Assembly (NCBI GenBank): GCA_017427545.1
Contig: JAFRSO010000086.1
Location: 1 to 36,286, forward strand
DNA length: 36,286 bases
Source of the DNA: Selenomonadaceae bacterium
GTDB lineage: Bacteria; Bacillota; Negativicutes; Selenomonadales; Selenomonadaceae
Reading direction: 5' to 3'
Notes under the pieces: generated by a model
What the model was told of the DNA's origin: nothing
The model's input: the letters and a program-made list of their open reading frames with translations, nothing else
The model's database searches: none
In this document: positions 26,370 to 35,851 of the stretch, piece by piece
Layout of the letters: the number at the start of each line of letters is the position of its first letter
Position numbering within the stretch: the first letter of the stretch is position 1
Position numbers and translations under genes: made by a program

Positions 26370-26430
26370 ACCGCCTGTGATTCGGCAAGACGCCGAGTGA
26401 GTTTGAATTTCCTATGGGAGGCAGATATTT

Positions 26431-26712
26431 ATGATAAAGCCACTTGGAGACAGAGTTGTTGTTGAAGTAGCCGAGGTCGAACTCAAGACCAAGAGCGGCA
26501 TCATCATGCCCGAAACTTCCAAAGAGAAGCCTCAAAAGGGCAAAGTCGTCGCGGTCGGCACCGGCAAACTCCTCGACAACGGTCAGCGTGCTGCTATGGA
26601 AGTCAAAGTTGATGACGAAGTTATCTTCAACAAGTACGCGGGCAGCGAAGTCAAGGTGGACGATAAAGATTATCTCGTGATTCGCGAGAGTGACATTTTG
26701 GCAATTCTTTAA
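26431..26712 (+). CDS. groES: Co-chaperonin GroES
   Basis: GroES caps the GroEL folding chamber. The 93-residue product is of normal length, with [11 protein letters not shown] at the start, the mobile loop [16 protein letters not shown] (about 20-35) and the end [17 protein letters not shown] 26431 follows GGGAGG. The groEL gene follows after 66 bases that contain a heptamer repeat array. Confidence 0.97.
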   Translation: MIKPLGDRVVVEVAEVELKTKSGIIMPETSKEKPQKGKVVAVGTGKLLDNGQRAAMEVKVDDEVIFNKYAGSEVKVDDKDYLVIRESDILAIL

Positions 26713-26715
26713 TTC

Positions 26716-26748
26716 AATGCGCAATGCGTAATGCGTAATGCGCAATGA
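26716..26748 (+). repeat. GCGTAAT-type heptamer array between groES and groEL
   Basis: The first 25 bases (26716-26740) are identical to the minus strand at 31620-31644 between hemA and hemC, in the same orientation relative to transcription. Confidence 0.9.
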
Positions 26749-28401
<1,653 letters not shown>

Positions 28402-28407
28402 GTTTAT

Positions 28408-28455
28408 TAGGAACTAGGAACTAGAAAACTAATCCCTACTAGTTCCCAGTTCCTA
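28408..28455. repeat. Heptamer repeat hairpin after groEL
   Basis: Arms 28408-28424 and 28439-28455 (GGAACTA-type units in opposite orientation) pair at 16 of 17 positions. GTTCCTA units continue to about 28470. Confidence 0.85.
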
Positions 28456-28472
28456 TTTACTAGTTCCTACAA

Positions 28473-28510
28473 AAAAATCCCCTCGATTATTCGGGGGGTT
28501 AATTTTTTTT
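28473..28510. terminator. Bidirectional terminator between groEL and the antiporter gene
   Basis: CCCCTCGA pairs with TTCGGGGG around 28479-28498, with an A-run before and a T-run after. It lies between the groEL stop and the convergent antiporter stop. Confidence 0.8.
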
Positions 28511-29785
28511 CAGCAAATTGTAAATCGGAATCAACCAAAGATACCACGCGGCTAAGATTGAAATTTTCGGGGCGGCTATCGGCATTAAAACTATCACGCT
28601 TGCTATCGACCACGGGATCATCGGCGAAATTACCACGGCGGAATTTTCAATCTGGATTGCGAAAATTTCTGCACGCGGCTCAACTTTTTTGCACAGCTGG
28701 TGCGTTAACATTATTGCCAGCGTTTGATTGCAAGCTATCATGCTCGTGATTATCGCCGCAGTCAACACGCTCACGAACGGGAAAAATTTTTTGCCCAGAT
28801 TAATCGTCAATCCTTGCAGACGATTTAAAAAGCCCGTCGCCTGAAAAATCCCCGCGTAACAACTCGACAGGCAGACGATTGCAACGACGTTTGCCATTGA
28901 AATAATCCCGCCGCCGCTCATAATTTCGGCAAGCTCCAAGTCACTCGGATAATAGCCGAACGCTGCAATTTTCAACAGCTCAATGACGCCCGCTCCTTGA
29001 ATTGAAATTGCTACTGCCACGCAAGCCAAAATGCTCGCGCCCATCATCAGCTGAACTCGCAATCTGAACAGTGACAACACGACGATTAAAATTGCCGGAA
29101 TCAAGACGATTAAATTTATCTCGAACGCCCGCGAAAAAATTTCTTTTGCGTCGACGGTTGCCACTCCTCCACCCGCAAAAAATATTCCCGCCACAAGATA
29201 AAGTGCGCTTGCCAAAATCAGCGGGATTATCGAAGTCCGAATCATGCCGACGAGGTTTTTAAAAATATCTGTGCGTGTTAATGTCGCCACAAGTAATGCG
29301 CTTGTTGACATCGGCGAACACCTGTCGCCCAGATAAGCTCCCGATAAAATTGCTCCGCCTGTCAACCAAATCGGCACTCCTAAATTTTCAGCAATCGACC
29401 CGCAGATAATGCCCATTGTCGCCGCCGTACCAAATGCCGTGCCCGTCAAAACCGATACCAATCCGCAAAGCCAGAACGTCATCAACAAAATTATTGCCGG
29501 TGAGAAAAAATCCGCCGTGTAAAAAATTATCGCCGGTATGACGCCCGCCGCCCGCCAATATGCCGTGATGATTCCGATTAGCAGCAGCGTTATTAAAATT
29601 GGTCTAATCGGTCGAACGCCCGCGCTCCACATGCTGAAAATTTTTCGCGGCGAATGTCCGAGTTCTGCGGCGTAAAGTGAAAATATCATCAGTCCAAAAA
29701 TCAGCGCGAATAAAATCGACACGTCCGACAAAATGCAAGCGAGTAATGCGGCTGAAAATATTCCAAGCAAAATTATTTCTGTCAT
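28499..29785 (-). CDS. NhaC-type Na+/H+ antiporter family protein
   Basis: The 428-residue membrane protein has about 11-12 hydrophobic segments and NhaC-like features: VLTGTAFGTAATMG, GGAILSGAYLGDRCSPMSTSALL, SMIACNQTLAIML and a late SPMIPWS. Members exchange Na+ for H+ or amino acids/malate for lactate-type solutes, so the exact solutes are unclear. The ATG at 29785 is preceded by GAGGAGG 11 bases before. It is divergent from the HAD gene and convergent with groEL. Confidence 0.85.
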   Translation of the reverse strand: MTEIILLGIFSAALLACILSDVSILFALIFGLMIFSLYAAELGHSPRKIFSMWSAGVRPIRPILITLLLIGIITAYWRAAGVIPAIIFYTADFFSPAIILLMTFWLCGLVSVLTGTAFGTAATMGIICGSIAENLGVPIWLTGGAILSGAYLGDRCSPMSTSALLVATLTRTDIFKNLVGMIRTSIIPLILASALYLVAGIFFAGGGVATVDAKEIFSRAFEINLIVLIPAILIVVLSLFRLRVQLMMGASILACVAVAISIQGAGVIELLKIAAFGYYPSDLELAEIMSGGGIISMANVVAIVCLSSCYAGIFQATGFLNRLQGLTINLGKKFFPFVSVLTAAIITSMIACNQTLAIMLTHQLCKKVEPRAEIFAIQIENSAVVISPMIPWSIASVIVLMPIAAPKISILAAWYLWLIPIYNLLKKN

Positions 29786-29833
29786 GATTGAGCGAGCCTC
29801 CTCGAAAAAATTTTAGCATAATCGTCAAGCTTA

Positions 29834-29842
29834 TGTTATAAT
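29834..29842 (+). promoter_or_regulatory. Extended -10 promoter of the HAD phosphatase gene
   Basis: TGTTATAAT is a perfect -10 with an extended TG; only a weak -35 is seen about 18 bases upstream. The ribosome site follows 8 bases later. Confidence 0.55.
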
Positions 29843-29862
29843 TTTTGCAGGAGGTTTTAGAA

Positions 29863-30675
29863 ATGAAGTATAAACTTTTGGCAGTGGACATGGACGGGAC
29901 AGTTTTAAATTCGCAGAAAAAAATTTCTCCGCGAACGCTGACTGCCCTCGATGATCTTTCCAAACGCGGCGTTTATGTTGTCGTGAGCACGGGACGCAAT
30001 CTTGCCGAGCTGTCAAATTATCGTGACGATTTGCGGGCGATGAATTACGGAATAGTTATCAGCGGCGGAATGATTTTTGATTTCTTCAAGGACGCGCCGA
30101 TTATAGTTCATGCCGTCGACGAGAAAAAAATTTTACAGCTGATTGACTTCGGGCTTGAGGCTCGCGCGATGATTCACTTGCACACCGTCCGAAAATCCAT
30201 TGCCCGTCAAGAAGATATTCAAAATATGGCGGAGTTCGGCATGGGCGTTTATCAAAGCATGTTCGATGAAATTTGCGAACGCTGCACCGATTGCAAGGAA
30301 TATGTTCACGCTCACCCCGGCGAAGTCATCAAAGTCAATCTTTATCACCGCGATAAAATTTCCCGCGATAAAAATTTTGACCGAATAAGCAAAATGAATT
30401 TGTCGATTTCTTACGCCGAGGCCTTTAATCTGGAAATGTCGCCCGCCAATGTCACGAAAGGTTCAGGGCTTGTTGAATTGTGCGATTTTCTGAAGCTTGA
30501 CATTGCCGAGACGGTTGCGGTTGGTGACGCCGATAACGATAAAGAAATTTTGCAGACAGCCGGTCTTGGTGTGGCGATGGGTAATGCTTCCGACGAAATT
30601 AAAAAGCTCGCCGACTTCGTGACGCTTGACAATGACAGTGACGGCGTTGCGGCGGTGATTGAAAAATTTTTCTGA
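29863..30675 (+). CDS. Cof-type HAD family hydrolase (phosphatase)
   Basis: The 270-residue cytoplasmic protein carries the HAD motifs: motif I VDMDGTVLNS (nucleophile Asp and acid Asp), motif II in VVVSTGRN, the lysine in NVTKGSGL and motif IV VAVGDADNDKEIL. The C2B cap places it in the Cof/YkrA-type group, which dephosphorylates sugar phosphates or flavin mononucleotide. ATG 29863 follows AGGAGG; the frame is open 6 codons upstream without a better site. It is a single-gene unit convergent with hemC. Confidence 0.9.
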   Translation: MKYKLLAVDMDGTVLNSQKKISPRTLTALDDLSKRGVYVVVSTGRNLAELSNYRDDLRAMNYGIVISGGMIFDFFKDAPIIVHAVDEKKILQLIDFGLEARAMIHLHTVRKSIARQEDIQNMAEFGMGVYQSMFDEICERCTDCKEYVHAHPGEVIKVNLYHRDKISRDKNFDRISKMNLSISYAEAFNLEMSPANVTKGSGLVELCDFLKLDIAETVAVGDADNDKEILQTAGLGVAMGNASDEIKKLADFVTLDNDSDGVAAVIEKFF

Positions 30676-30683
30676 TTTGAAGT

Positions 30684-30714
30684 CGCAAAAAAAAATCCCG
30701 CCTTCACGGGTTGA
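30684..30714 (-). terminator. Terminator overlapping the end of hemC
   Basis: On the minus strand AACCCG pairs with CGGGAT around TGAAGG, followed by nine T. The left arm includes the last hemC codons, and the stop lies in the loop. The A-run also follows the HAD gene. Confidence 0.7.
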
Positions 30715-31603
30715 GAATATTTCTGCCGCCACTGTTCAGCAGACGAGCGGCTATTTTTTTGCCTAAACCGCGGACATTTTCAAGCGGGACAATTTCATCA
30801 GCCTTGACGATTTTTTGACCGTCGATTGAGGCGATGACTGCGCGGACATGAATTTTATTGCCGACAATTTGGGCGAAAACTCCTACGGGGATTTGACAAC
30901 TGCCGCCAACTTCCGTCAAAAATTCCCGCTCAACTTCAACCGCCATGCAAGTTTCAGCGTCGTTGATTGGTTCGACCATTTGAAAAATTTCCGTGTCGTC
31001 AAGAGTTTCAACAGCCAATGCACCTTGTCCCGCCGCAGGGATTATTTCTGTCAAAAGGTGTCCGATTCGTGACGAATAGCCGAGCCGCTCCAATCCTGCT
31101 GCCGCCAAAATTATCGCGTCGAATTCGCCCGAATCCAATTTCCTTAAGCGCGTTTCGACATTGCCGCGAAGATTTTTTATCTGCAAATCCGGACGCAGTG
31201 ATAAAATTTGAGCCGCCCGCCTCAAGCTTGACGTTCCGACGATTGAATTTTTCGGGAGCGCGTCGAACGTCAAAAATTTATTGCTAATGAAGGCATCGAA
31301 GGGTTGAGCACGTCGAGTTATCGCCGCGATTTTGAATCCTTCGGGCAAAACTGTCGGCACGTCTTTTAAGCTGTGAACCGCCAAATCAATCTTGCCCGCC
31401 GCCATTTGTAATTCCAATTCCTTCGTGAAGAGACCTTTGCCGCCGATTTTGGCAAGTGGCGCGTCCAAAATTTTATCGCCCGTCGTGTGAACTTTGACAA
31501 TTTCAATTTCAAGTTCGGGGAAAAATTTTTTCAACTCCGCCGCGACGAATTCAGCTTGCCACAATGCCAGTCGACTTGCCCTTGAGCCGATTTTAATTTC
31601 CAA
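30704..31603 (-). CDS. hemC: Porphobilinogen deaminase (hydroxymethylbilane synthase)
   Basis: HemC joins four porphobilinogen units into hydroxymethylbilane for heme, siroheme and cobalamin. The product (299 residues from this start) has IKIGSRASRLALWQA, VHTTGDKI, VHSLKDVP, GTSSLRRAAQ and GGSCQIPVG, whose cysteine carries the dipyrromethane cofactor. Start choice: TTG 31603, 8 bases after TGGGGA, gives the normal N-terminus; TTG 31618 in the same frame lies on the edge of the repeat array and has no ribosome site. It is the last gene of the reverse-strand operon; hemD/cobA and hemB are not present. Confidence 0.93.
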   Translation of the reverse strand: MEIKIGSRASRLALWQAEFVAAELKKFFPELEIEIVKVHTTGDKILDAPLAKIGGKGLFTKELELQMAAGKIDLAVHSLKDVPTVLPEGFKIAAITRRAQPFDAFISNKFLTFDALPKNSIVGTSSLRRAAQILSLRPDLQIKNLRGNVETRLRKLDSGEFDAIILAAAGLERLGYSSRIGHLLTEIIPAAGQGALAVETLDDTEIFQMVEPINDAETCMAVEVEREFLTEVGGSCQIPVGVFAQIVGNKIHVRAVIASIDGQKIVKADEIVPLENVRGLGKKIAARLLNSGGRNILNP

Positions 31604-31619
31604 TTCTACATTCCCCAAT

Positions 31620-31648
31620 CATTACGCATTACGCATTGCGCATTCCTA
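31620..31648 (-). repeat. GCGTAAT-type heptamer array between hemA and hemC
   Basis: 31620-31644 is the exact reverse complement of 26716-26740 in the groES-groEL gap. The array reaches the hemA stop codon. Confidence 0.9.
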
Positions 31649-32890
31649 ATTAAAATAAAGTGCTTTAACCGCCTGCGTGTAAAAATTTTCGGCGTCAGTG
31701 CCGGCAGAGGCGTTGAGTTTCATCATCGGCATTCGCAAAAGTTTTCGGACGATTCGCCGCGTCATTTGGTCGAGAACTTTCCGTTCATCATCAGTCAAAT
31801 TCGGCAACTTGCTTGAAATTTTTCGGACTTCGCGCAACCGCATTTGCTCCGCCCGCTCCGACAAATTCGCCATGAGCGGCTGAAAGTTCAAATATTTAAA
31901 CCGTTCCATGAGTGCCGCAACATCTTCGGCGACGATTTTTCTTGCGAGGATTGCTTCACGTTGTCGCGCCTGCAAATTTTTTTCCACAACCGATTCCAAG
32001 TCGTCGATATTGTAAAGCGTGACGCCCTTAATCTTGCCGACTTCGGGATCAACGTCGCGGGGCACGGCAATATCAATGAAAAAAATTCCGCGACCTTCCC
32101 GACGCGTCATGAGCTGTTGAGTTTGCCAGGGCTTAACGACGTAATGAGGTGCGCCGGTGGACGTGATGATTATGTCGACGTGAGCCGCTTCGATGAAGGC
32201 ATTATCCCACGCGACTGCCTGCCCGCCGATTTTCAACGCCATTTCCTCGGCGCGTGAAAGATGATGATTCGCCACGAAGATTTTTTTCAGACCGTGCGAC
32301 AGTAAATGTTGAGCCGTCAGTTGAGCCATTTTGCCCGCCCCGAAAATTAACGCGCTCTTGCCGATAAGCCCGCCCAATTTTTTATTTGCCAACTCAACCG
32401 CCGCTGAACTTACCGACACCGAATTATACGCAATTTTAGTTTCAGTTCGGACGCGCTTGCCCGCCGCTATCGCCCGATGAAAAAGCGTGTTCAAAATCGT
32501 ACTTGTAGCCGCCGCAGATTTCGCGACGGAATAAGCTTCTTTGACCTGCGATAAAATTTGCCCTTCGCCCAAGACCAGTGAATCAAGCCCTGCCGCCACC
32601 TCAAAAAGATGTTCCGCGCAAGCCTCGTCGTCAAATTCGTAGAGAAAATTTTTATCGACGCCGCCAATCAAATCGTTCAAAAATTGGTAGGTGCTCAACT
32701 CGCAATCTTGAGCTGTGACGGCATAAATTTCACTGCGATTGCACGTCGACAGGATAACCGCCTCACTCAAACCGTCGTAGCCGTCGAGATTTTCAAGCCC
32801 GCGCCGAATAGCTTCCTTGCCGATAGAAAATTTCTCGCGGATTTCAACGGGAGCCGTCCTGTGATTCAATCCCAAAACTTTCAAGTGCAT
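31646..32890 (-). CDS. hemA: Glutamyl-tRNA reductase
   Basis: HemA reduces glutamyl-tRNA with NADPH to glutamate-1-semialdehyde, the first step of the C5 tetrapyrrole pathway. The 414-residue product has the start LGLNHRTAPVEIREKF, catalytic Cys50 in LSTCNRSEIY, the LVLGEGQILSQVKEAY region, a nucleotide site IFGAGKMAQLTAQHL and a C-terminal dimerisation domain. Its start lies 47 bases inside the end of the siroheme gene, so the two are translationally linked. Confidence 0.96.
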   Translation of the reverse strand: MHLKVLGLNHRTAPVEIREKFSIGKEAIRRGLENLDGYDGLSEAVILSTCNRSEIYAVTAQDCELSTYQFLNDLIGGVDKNFLYEFDDEACAEHLFEVAAGLDSLVLGEGQILSQVKEAYSVAKSAAATSTILNTLFHRAIAAGKRVRTETKIAYNSVSVSSAAVELANKKLGGLIGKSALIFGAGKMAQLTAQHLLSHGLKKIFVANHHLSRAEEMALKIGGQAVAWDNAFIEAAHVDIIITSTGAPHYVVKPWQTQQLMTRREGRGIFFIDIAVPRDVDPEVGKIKGVTLYNIDDLESVVEKNLQARQREAILARKIVAEDVAALMERFKYLNFQPLMANLSERAEQMRLREVRKISSKLPNLTDDERKVLDQMTRRIVRKLLRMPMMKLNASAGTDAENFYTQAVKALYFN

Positions 32891-33497
32891 GATTGATTTT
32901 GTCCTCCAACTCGTTAAGTTGTCCGTGCTTCAAAAGTTGCCAAGTTTCCTGCGTCAAGATTTTTCGCCAAAAGATTTTCCTTGCCTGCGGATTGGGCAAA
33001 ATTTTTTTGACTTTCAGCCGCCACGCCGAAATTATTTCAAGCCCCGCACCAAAATTTTCTCCGAGTTCAAGCTCCAACATTTCCCGAACGAATTTTGCGA
33101 ACGCGGGAGAATTTGCGCCCGTGGAGATTGTCAATAATAATTCACCGCGCCGAATCGTTGACGGTACATTAAAATTGCCGCCGCCGTCGACGACATTGAC
33201 GAGAATTTTTTTAGACCGCGCCACTTCCGAAACTTGCCGATTGACTTCGGGATTATTCGTTGCCGCGATTAAAATCACTTCGTCGCCGAGCAATTCTGCC
33301 GAAAAATTTTCACGCGTCAAGGAAATTTCTCCGCGCCGGAAAAGTTCTTCGACACCCGCGCAAATTTCCGGGGCAATGACTTTGACGACTGCTCCCGCCG
33401 CTAACAGCCCTTGAATTTTCCTCAATGCCACTTCCCCGCCGCCGACTATCACGCAAGATTTTTCTTCCACATCAAGGTTTAACGGATAAAATTTCAA
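32844..33497 (-). CDS. Precorrin-2 dehydrogenase/sirohydrochlorin ferrochelatase (CysG N-domain/Met8 type)
   Basis: The enzyme oxidises precorrin-2 with NAD+ and can insert iron to give siroheme. The 217-residue product has the Rossmann motif VIVGGGEVALRK (17-28), the NVVDGGGNFNVPS segment with the catalytic aspartate, and TISTGANSPAFAKFVRE. Start is TTG 33497 with a GGAGGT ribosome site about 8 bases upstream. An identical copy of the first 30 bases lies 185 bases upstream, where the equivalent start is ATG (33682) with its own GGGAG; the repeat element lies between. The current start thus seems to be a replacement created by the insertion. It overlaps hemA by 47 bases. Confidence 0.92.
   Translation of the reverse strand: MKFYPLNLDVEEKSCVIVGGGEVALRKIQGLLAAGAVVKVIAPEICAGVEELFRRGEISLTRENFSAELLGDEVILIAATNNPEVNRQVSEVARSKKILVNVVDGGGNFNVPSTIRRGELLLTISTGANSPAFAKFVREMLELELGENFGAGLEIISAWRLKVKKILPNPQARKIFWRKILTQETWQLLKHGQLNELEDKINHALESFGIESQDGSR
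33467..33496. repeat. 30-bp direct repeat, copy 1 (start of the siroheme gene)
   Basis: Identical to 33652-33681 over 30 bases. The two copies flank 155 bases with a partial interspersed element and a heptamer array. Confidence 0.95.
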
Positions 33498-33538
33498 ACT
33501 TAGACCTCCGAAAATAAAGCTAATCGCGCAAGGAATTA

Positions 33539-33651
33539 GAAGCCGTCAAGGATGACGGCGCCGCCCGCGCACTGAGCGTTTTAGCTTCTAGCTACCAGCT
33601 ACCAGCTAACAGCTCTCACGCTAAATGGGCAAGCAAAGAAAGTATGATAAA
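33539..33651. repeat. Interspersed repeat element, partial copy
   Basis: 33539-33579 matches 19216-19256 (same AGGA-loop stem and CGCCCGCGCACTGAGCGT). The end (AGCAAAGAAA, about 33630-33651) matches the end of the longer copy. The middle is replaced by AGCTACC-type heptamers at 33583-33614. Confidence 0.75.
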
Positions 33652-33681
33652 CCACATCAAGGTTTAACGGATAAAATTTCA
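33652..33681. repeat. 30-bp direct repeat, copy 2 (end of the secretin gene)
   Basis: Identical to 33467-33496. In this copy the bases encode the last secretin residues (ILSVKP and stop) in one frame and MKFYPLNLDV in another, from ATG 33682. Confidence 0.95.
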
Positions 33682-35063
33682 TTTGAGTTGCTCCCTAAAA
33701 CATGAGCCGTCAAAAAAATTATAAGTTCAGATTCGGATTTGCTCTTGCGATGATTCCTGAACAATGCGCCCAAAATCGGCAGGTCTCCGAGGAAAGGAAT
33801 TTTGCTGACGGATTTTTCTTCTTCCGCACCAATCAGCCCGCCGATAACCATAGGTTCGCCGTCACGGACAGTTACAGTCGTTTCAGCCGAACGCGTATTG
33901 AATCGATAGGCTTGCATGTCGGCAACGTATTGCGGCGTGCTAACCTCCGTGTGAATTTTAGCAGTTATCGTGCCGTCCGCATTGATTCGCGGCGTGTACT
34001 TTAAAATAATTCCCGCATCGCGATAAGTGATTGAGTTCGTTACGGTTGAATTTGTCGTTTGAATTGTCGGAACGGGTACGGAACTTCCGACGTTGATAAC
34101 GGCTTCGCGACCTTGAATCGTCATGACATTCGGGCGGGATAAAATTTTCGCCTTGCCGTCAGTGACGAGAGCATTAATTTTTGCGCCGTAATAAAATTCG
34201 TAAGGAAAACCTTCATGAGTGCGCCCGAAACGAATAATTCCAAAGCCGGTAGATTCATCACTCCTGCGCGTAAATTCGTATTCTTCGTAGCGGGTAACGG
34301 AACCGTCACTGTTGACGCGGGTATAAGAATTGTCGTCGCGTTCGGGATATTGCGGAATCGTCGACCACATCCACTCCACACCGAGATTTTTGGATTCGTT
34401 CTTGTCGATAGCCAAAATCTTCGCCTCAACGGAAACTTGCTTGAGTTCAACGTCAAGGCTGGCCAAAAGATTTTTAACGCGTTCATATTCGGCGGGCGTG
34501 CCATATAAAACCAAGGCATTGACTTCGGGATTGATATAAACTCGCATAGTGCGAGGGTCATCTTTTTCATCATCACCGGTCAAGTTATCTTTATATTTAT
34601 CAAATGTATATCTATAAGTGCGTTCAGTACCATCGTTGTCTTTAACTTTCATTGATTCAACGCGAGGTTTTTCTGGTTCAACGTCTAGCACTTTATAAAC
34701 AGCTTTTCTCAATGTCTCTGCGTCACCGTATCGAATCGGGATAACATAACTTTGCATAGCTTCAGCAGGAATTAATTCTGCTGTCAAAATATAAACGTCT
34801 GCTTCGTGTAGGAGACGCAGATTTTTTACATTGGCAATGATTTCAAGAATGTGGACAGGAGCAACGTTTTTCACTGAAATAGAAATGCTCCCTTTAACAG
34901 AATCATCAACTAATACATTTAAGCCGCCATTTTTACCCACGAGCATTATCGTTGAGCGCAAGTCGGCTTCATGCACACTTAATGTCATTGGTGCAGCTGA
35001 AGTTGACGCGGGCATAAAAAAAATTGCCGAAACCAGTAGCGGCAAAAATTTTTTCAAATTCAA
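33657..35063 (-). CDS. Outer-membrane secretin (PilQ/GspD family)
   Basis: Secretins form the outer-membrane ring of type IV pilus or type II secretion machines. The 468-residue product has a Sec signal (LKKFLPLLVSAIFFMPASTS), an STN-like N0 region (SVHEADLRSTIMLVGKNGGLNVLVD), one N-domain (VYINPEVNALVLYGTPAEYERV), and the secretin core: VEAKILAIDKNESKNLGVEW, ILSRPNVMTIQGREAVINVGSSVPVP, TVTVRDGEPMVIGGLI and the end VSKIPFLGDLPILGALFR. Start TTG 35063 with AAGGAG 9 bases before; it follows the pilP-like stop at once. The presence of a secretin argues for an outer membrane. Its last residues come from the 30-bp duplication. Confidence 0.93.
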   Translation of the reverse strand: MNLKKFLPLLVSAIFFMPASTSAAPMTLSVHEADLRSTIMLVGKNGGLNVLVDDSVKGSISISVKNVAPVHILEIIANVKNLRLLHEADVYILTAELIPAEAMQSYVIPIRYGDAETLRKAVYKVLDVEPEKPRVESMKVKDNDGTERTYRYTFDKYKDNLTGDDEKDDPRTMRVYINPEVNALVLYGTPAEYERVKNLLASLDVELKQVSVEAKILAIDKNESKNLGVEWMWSTIPQYPERDDNSYTRVNSDGSVTRYEEYEFTRRSDESTGFGIIRFGRTHEGFPYEFYYGAKINALVTDGKAKILSRPNVMTIQGREAVINVGSSVPVPTIQTTNSTVTNSITYRDAGIILKYTPRINADGTITAKIHTEVSTPQYVADMQAYRFNTRSAETTVTVRDGEPMVIGGLIGAEEEKSVSKIPFLGDLPILGALFRNHRKSKSESELIIFLTAHVLGSNSNEILSVKP

Positions 35064-35654
35064 TCATCTCAACTCCTTTTGCACATAGACACGAACATTA
35101 TCGGCGAAAGTCACAAAGTCGGGGCTTATGTCGACAATCAGTCGCCCGTTAATTTCGTCGCCGACAGTAAGGAAGAGAGTTTCTTTGCCGCGCAGGAACA
35201 TTGCCGTTTTATTCGAGCCGCTGATAGCCGTTCCCGTCAAGATAATTTTTTCCTGCGGTTGAGGTTGAGATTGTTCAGGGATTTTCGGCAAAATTATTGG
35301 TGGGACGGGCGGCATGTCGACTTTGGGAGGCGGCTTAGGTTTTTCTTCAAATGCGAAGGGGTCGCCGATTAAAAGCGGTTCGGCATTTGCTCCGAGGACA
35401 AGTGTAACGCCTTCAACGGATTTTTCTACAGGCGCGGTCGTGACGGGTAAATCTTTAACCGGAAAATCTTTCGTCAAAGGCGGGGCTTCGGCAATCTTCG
35501 GCGATTCGTTCAATTTAATTTCTTCGCCGGAATCGTCCGCTATCAAAAAAATCACTGCCACGACGAAACATATAACGATAGCCCCTGCTCGAATTTTATT
35601 TTGCTTAATTTCTTCGAGTTCGCGGTTAAGAAAATCTTTCAGCGCGTCAGGCAT
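35064..35654 (-). CDS. PilP/GspC-like inner-membrane protein
   Basis: The 196-residue protein has a short cytoplasmic N-terminus, one membrane helix (about residues 22-39), a long Pro-rich periplasmic linker (about 45-135) and a small beta domain (IILTGTAISGSNKTAMFLRG to VTFADNVRVYVQK), the layout of PilP and GspC proteins that connect the inner-membrane complex to the secretin. Sequence similarity is weak, so assignment rests on layout and the adjacent secretin. ATG 35654 has GGAGG 5-6 bases before. No pilM, pilN or pilO gene lies upstream; a promoter stands directly before it. Confidence 0.7.
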   Translation of the reverse strand: MPDALKDFLNRELEEIKQNKIRAGAIVICFVVAVIFLIADDSGEEIKLNESPKIAEAPPLTKDFPVKDLPVTTAPVEKSVEGVTLVLGANAEPLLIGDPFAFEEKPKPPPKVDMPPVPPIILPKIPEQSQPQPQEKIILTGTAISGSNKTAMFLRGKETLFLTVGDEINGRLIVDISPDFVTFADNVRVYVQKELR

Positions 35655-35684
35655 TGTGACCTCCGAAAGTTGTTATTTCTAGGC

Positions 35685-35713
35685 AGTTTATCATACGCTT
35701 GCTGACTTTTCAA
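35685..35713 (-). promoter_or_regulatory. Promoter of the pilP-like/secretin/hem operon
   Basis: On the minus strand: TTGAAA (35713-35708), a 17-base spacer and TAAACT (35690-35685) with an extended TG. The ATGATAAACTGC context is shared with the gyrB candidate promoter. Confidence 0.55.
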
Positions 35714-35750
35714 CTGCGATAAAACCATAAAAAAAAACTTTTGCAAGCAG

Positions 35751-35780
35751 TTGACAGATTAGCCGCGTTAATGATATTAT
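35751..35780 (+). promoter_or_regulatory. Promoter of the TRAP binding-protein gene
   Basis: Perfect TTGACA (35751-35756), an 18-base spacer and TATTAT (35775-35780) with extended TGA. It lies about 70 bases before the start codon and leaves a moderate leader. Confidence 0.75.
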
Positions 35781-35851
35781 ACGCGCAGATGAATCAACGT
35801 CCTATGTTGGTTTAGAAGTGGTAGAGGGTTTTTTGAAGGAGGGGAGCTGAT

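Noticed and set aside
26334..26430. CIRCE heat-shock operator before groES
   Set aside because: Only a GAGTG fragment near 26396 is seen; no matching left half at the right distance.
33467..33681. Complete insertion sequence between the 30-bp direct repeats
   Set aside because: Only 155 bases, no transposase and no clear terminal inverted repeats; treated as a non-autonomous repeat element with a duplication.
35781..35851. Riboswitch in the leader of the TRAP gene
   Set aside because: The leader is only about 60-70 bases and shows no conserved aptamer motif that I can recognise.
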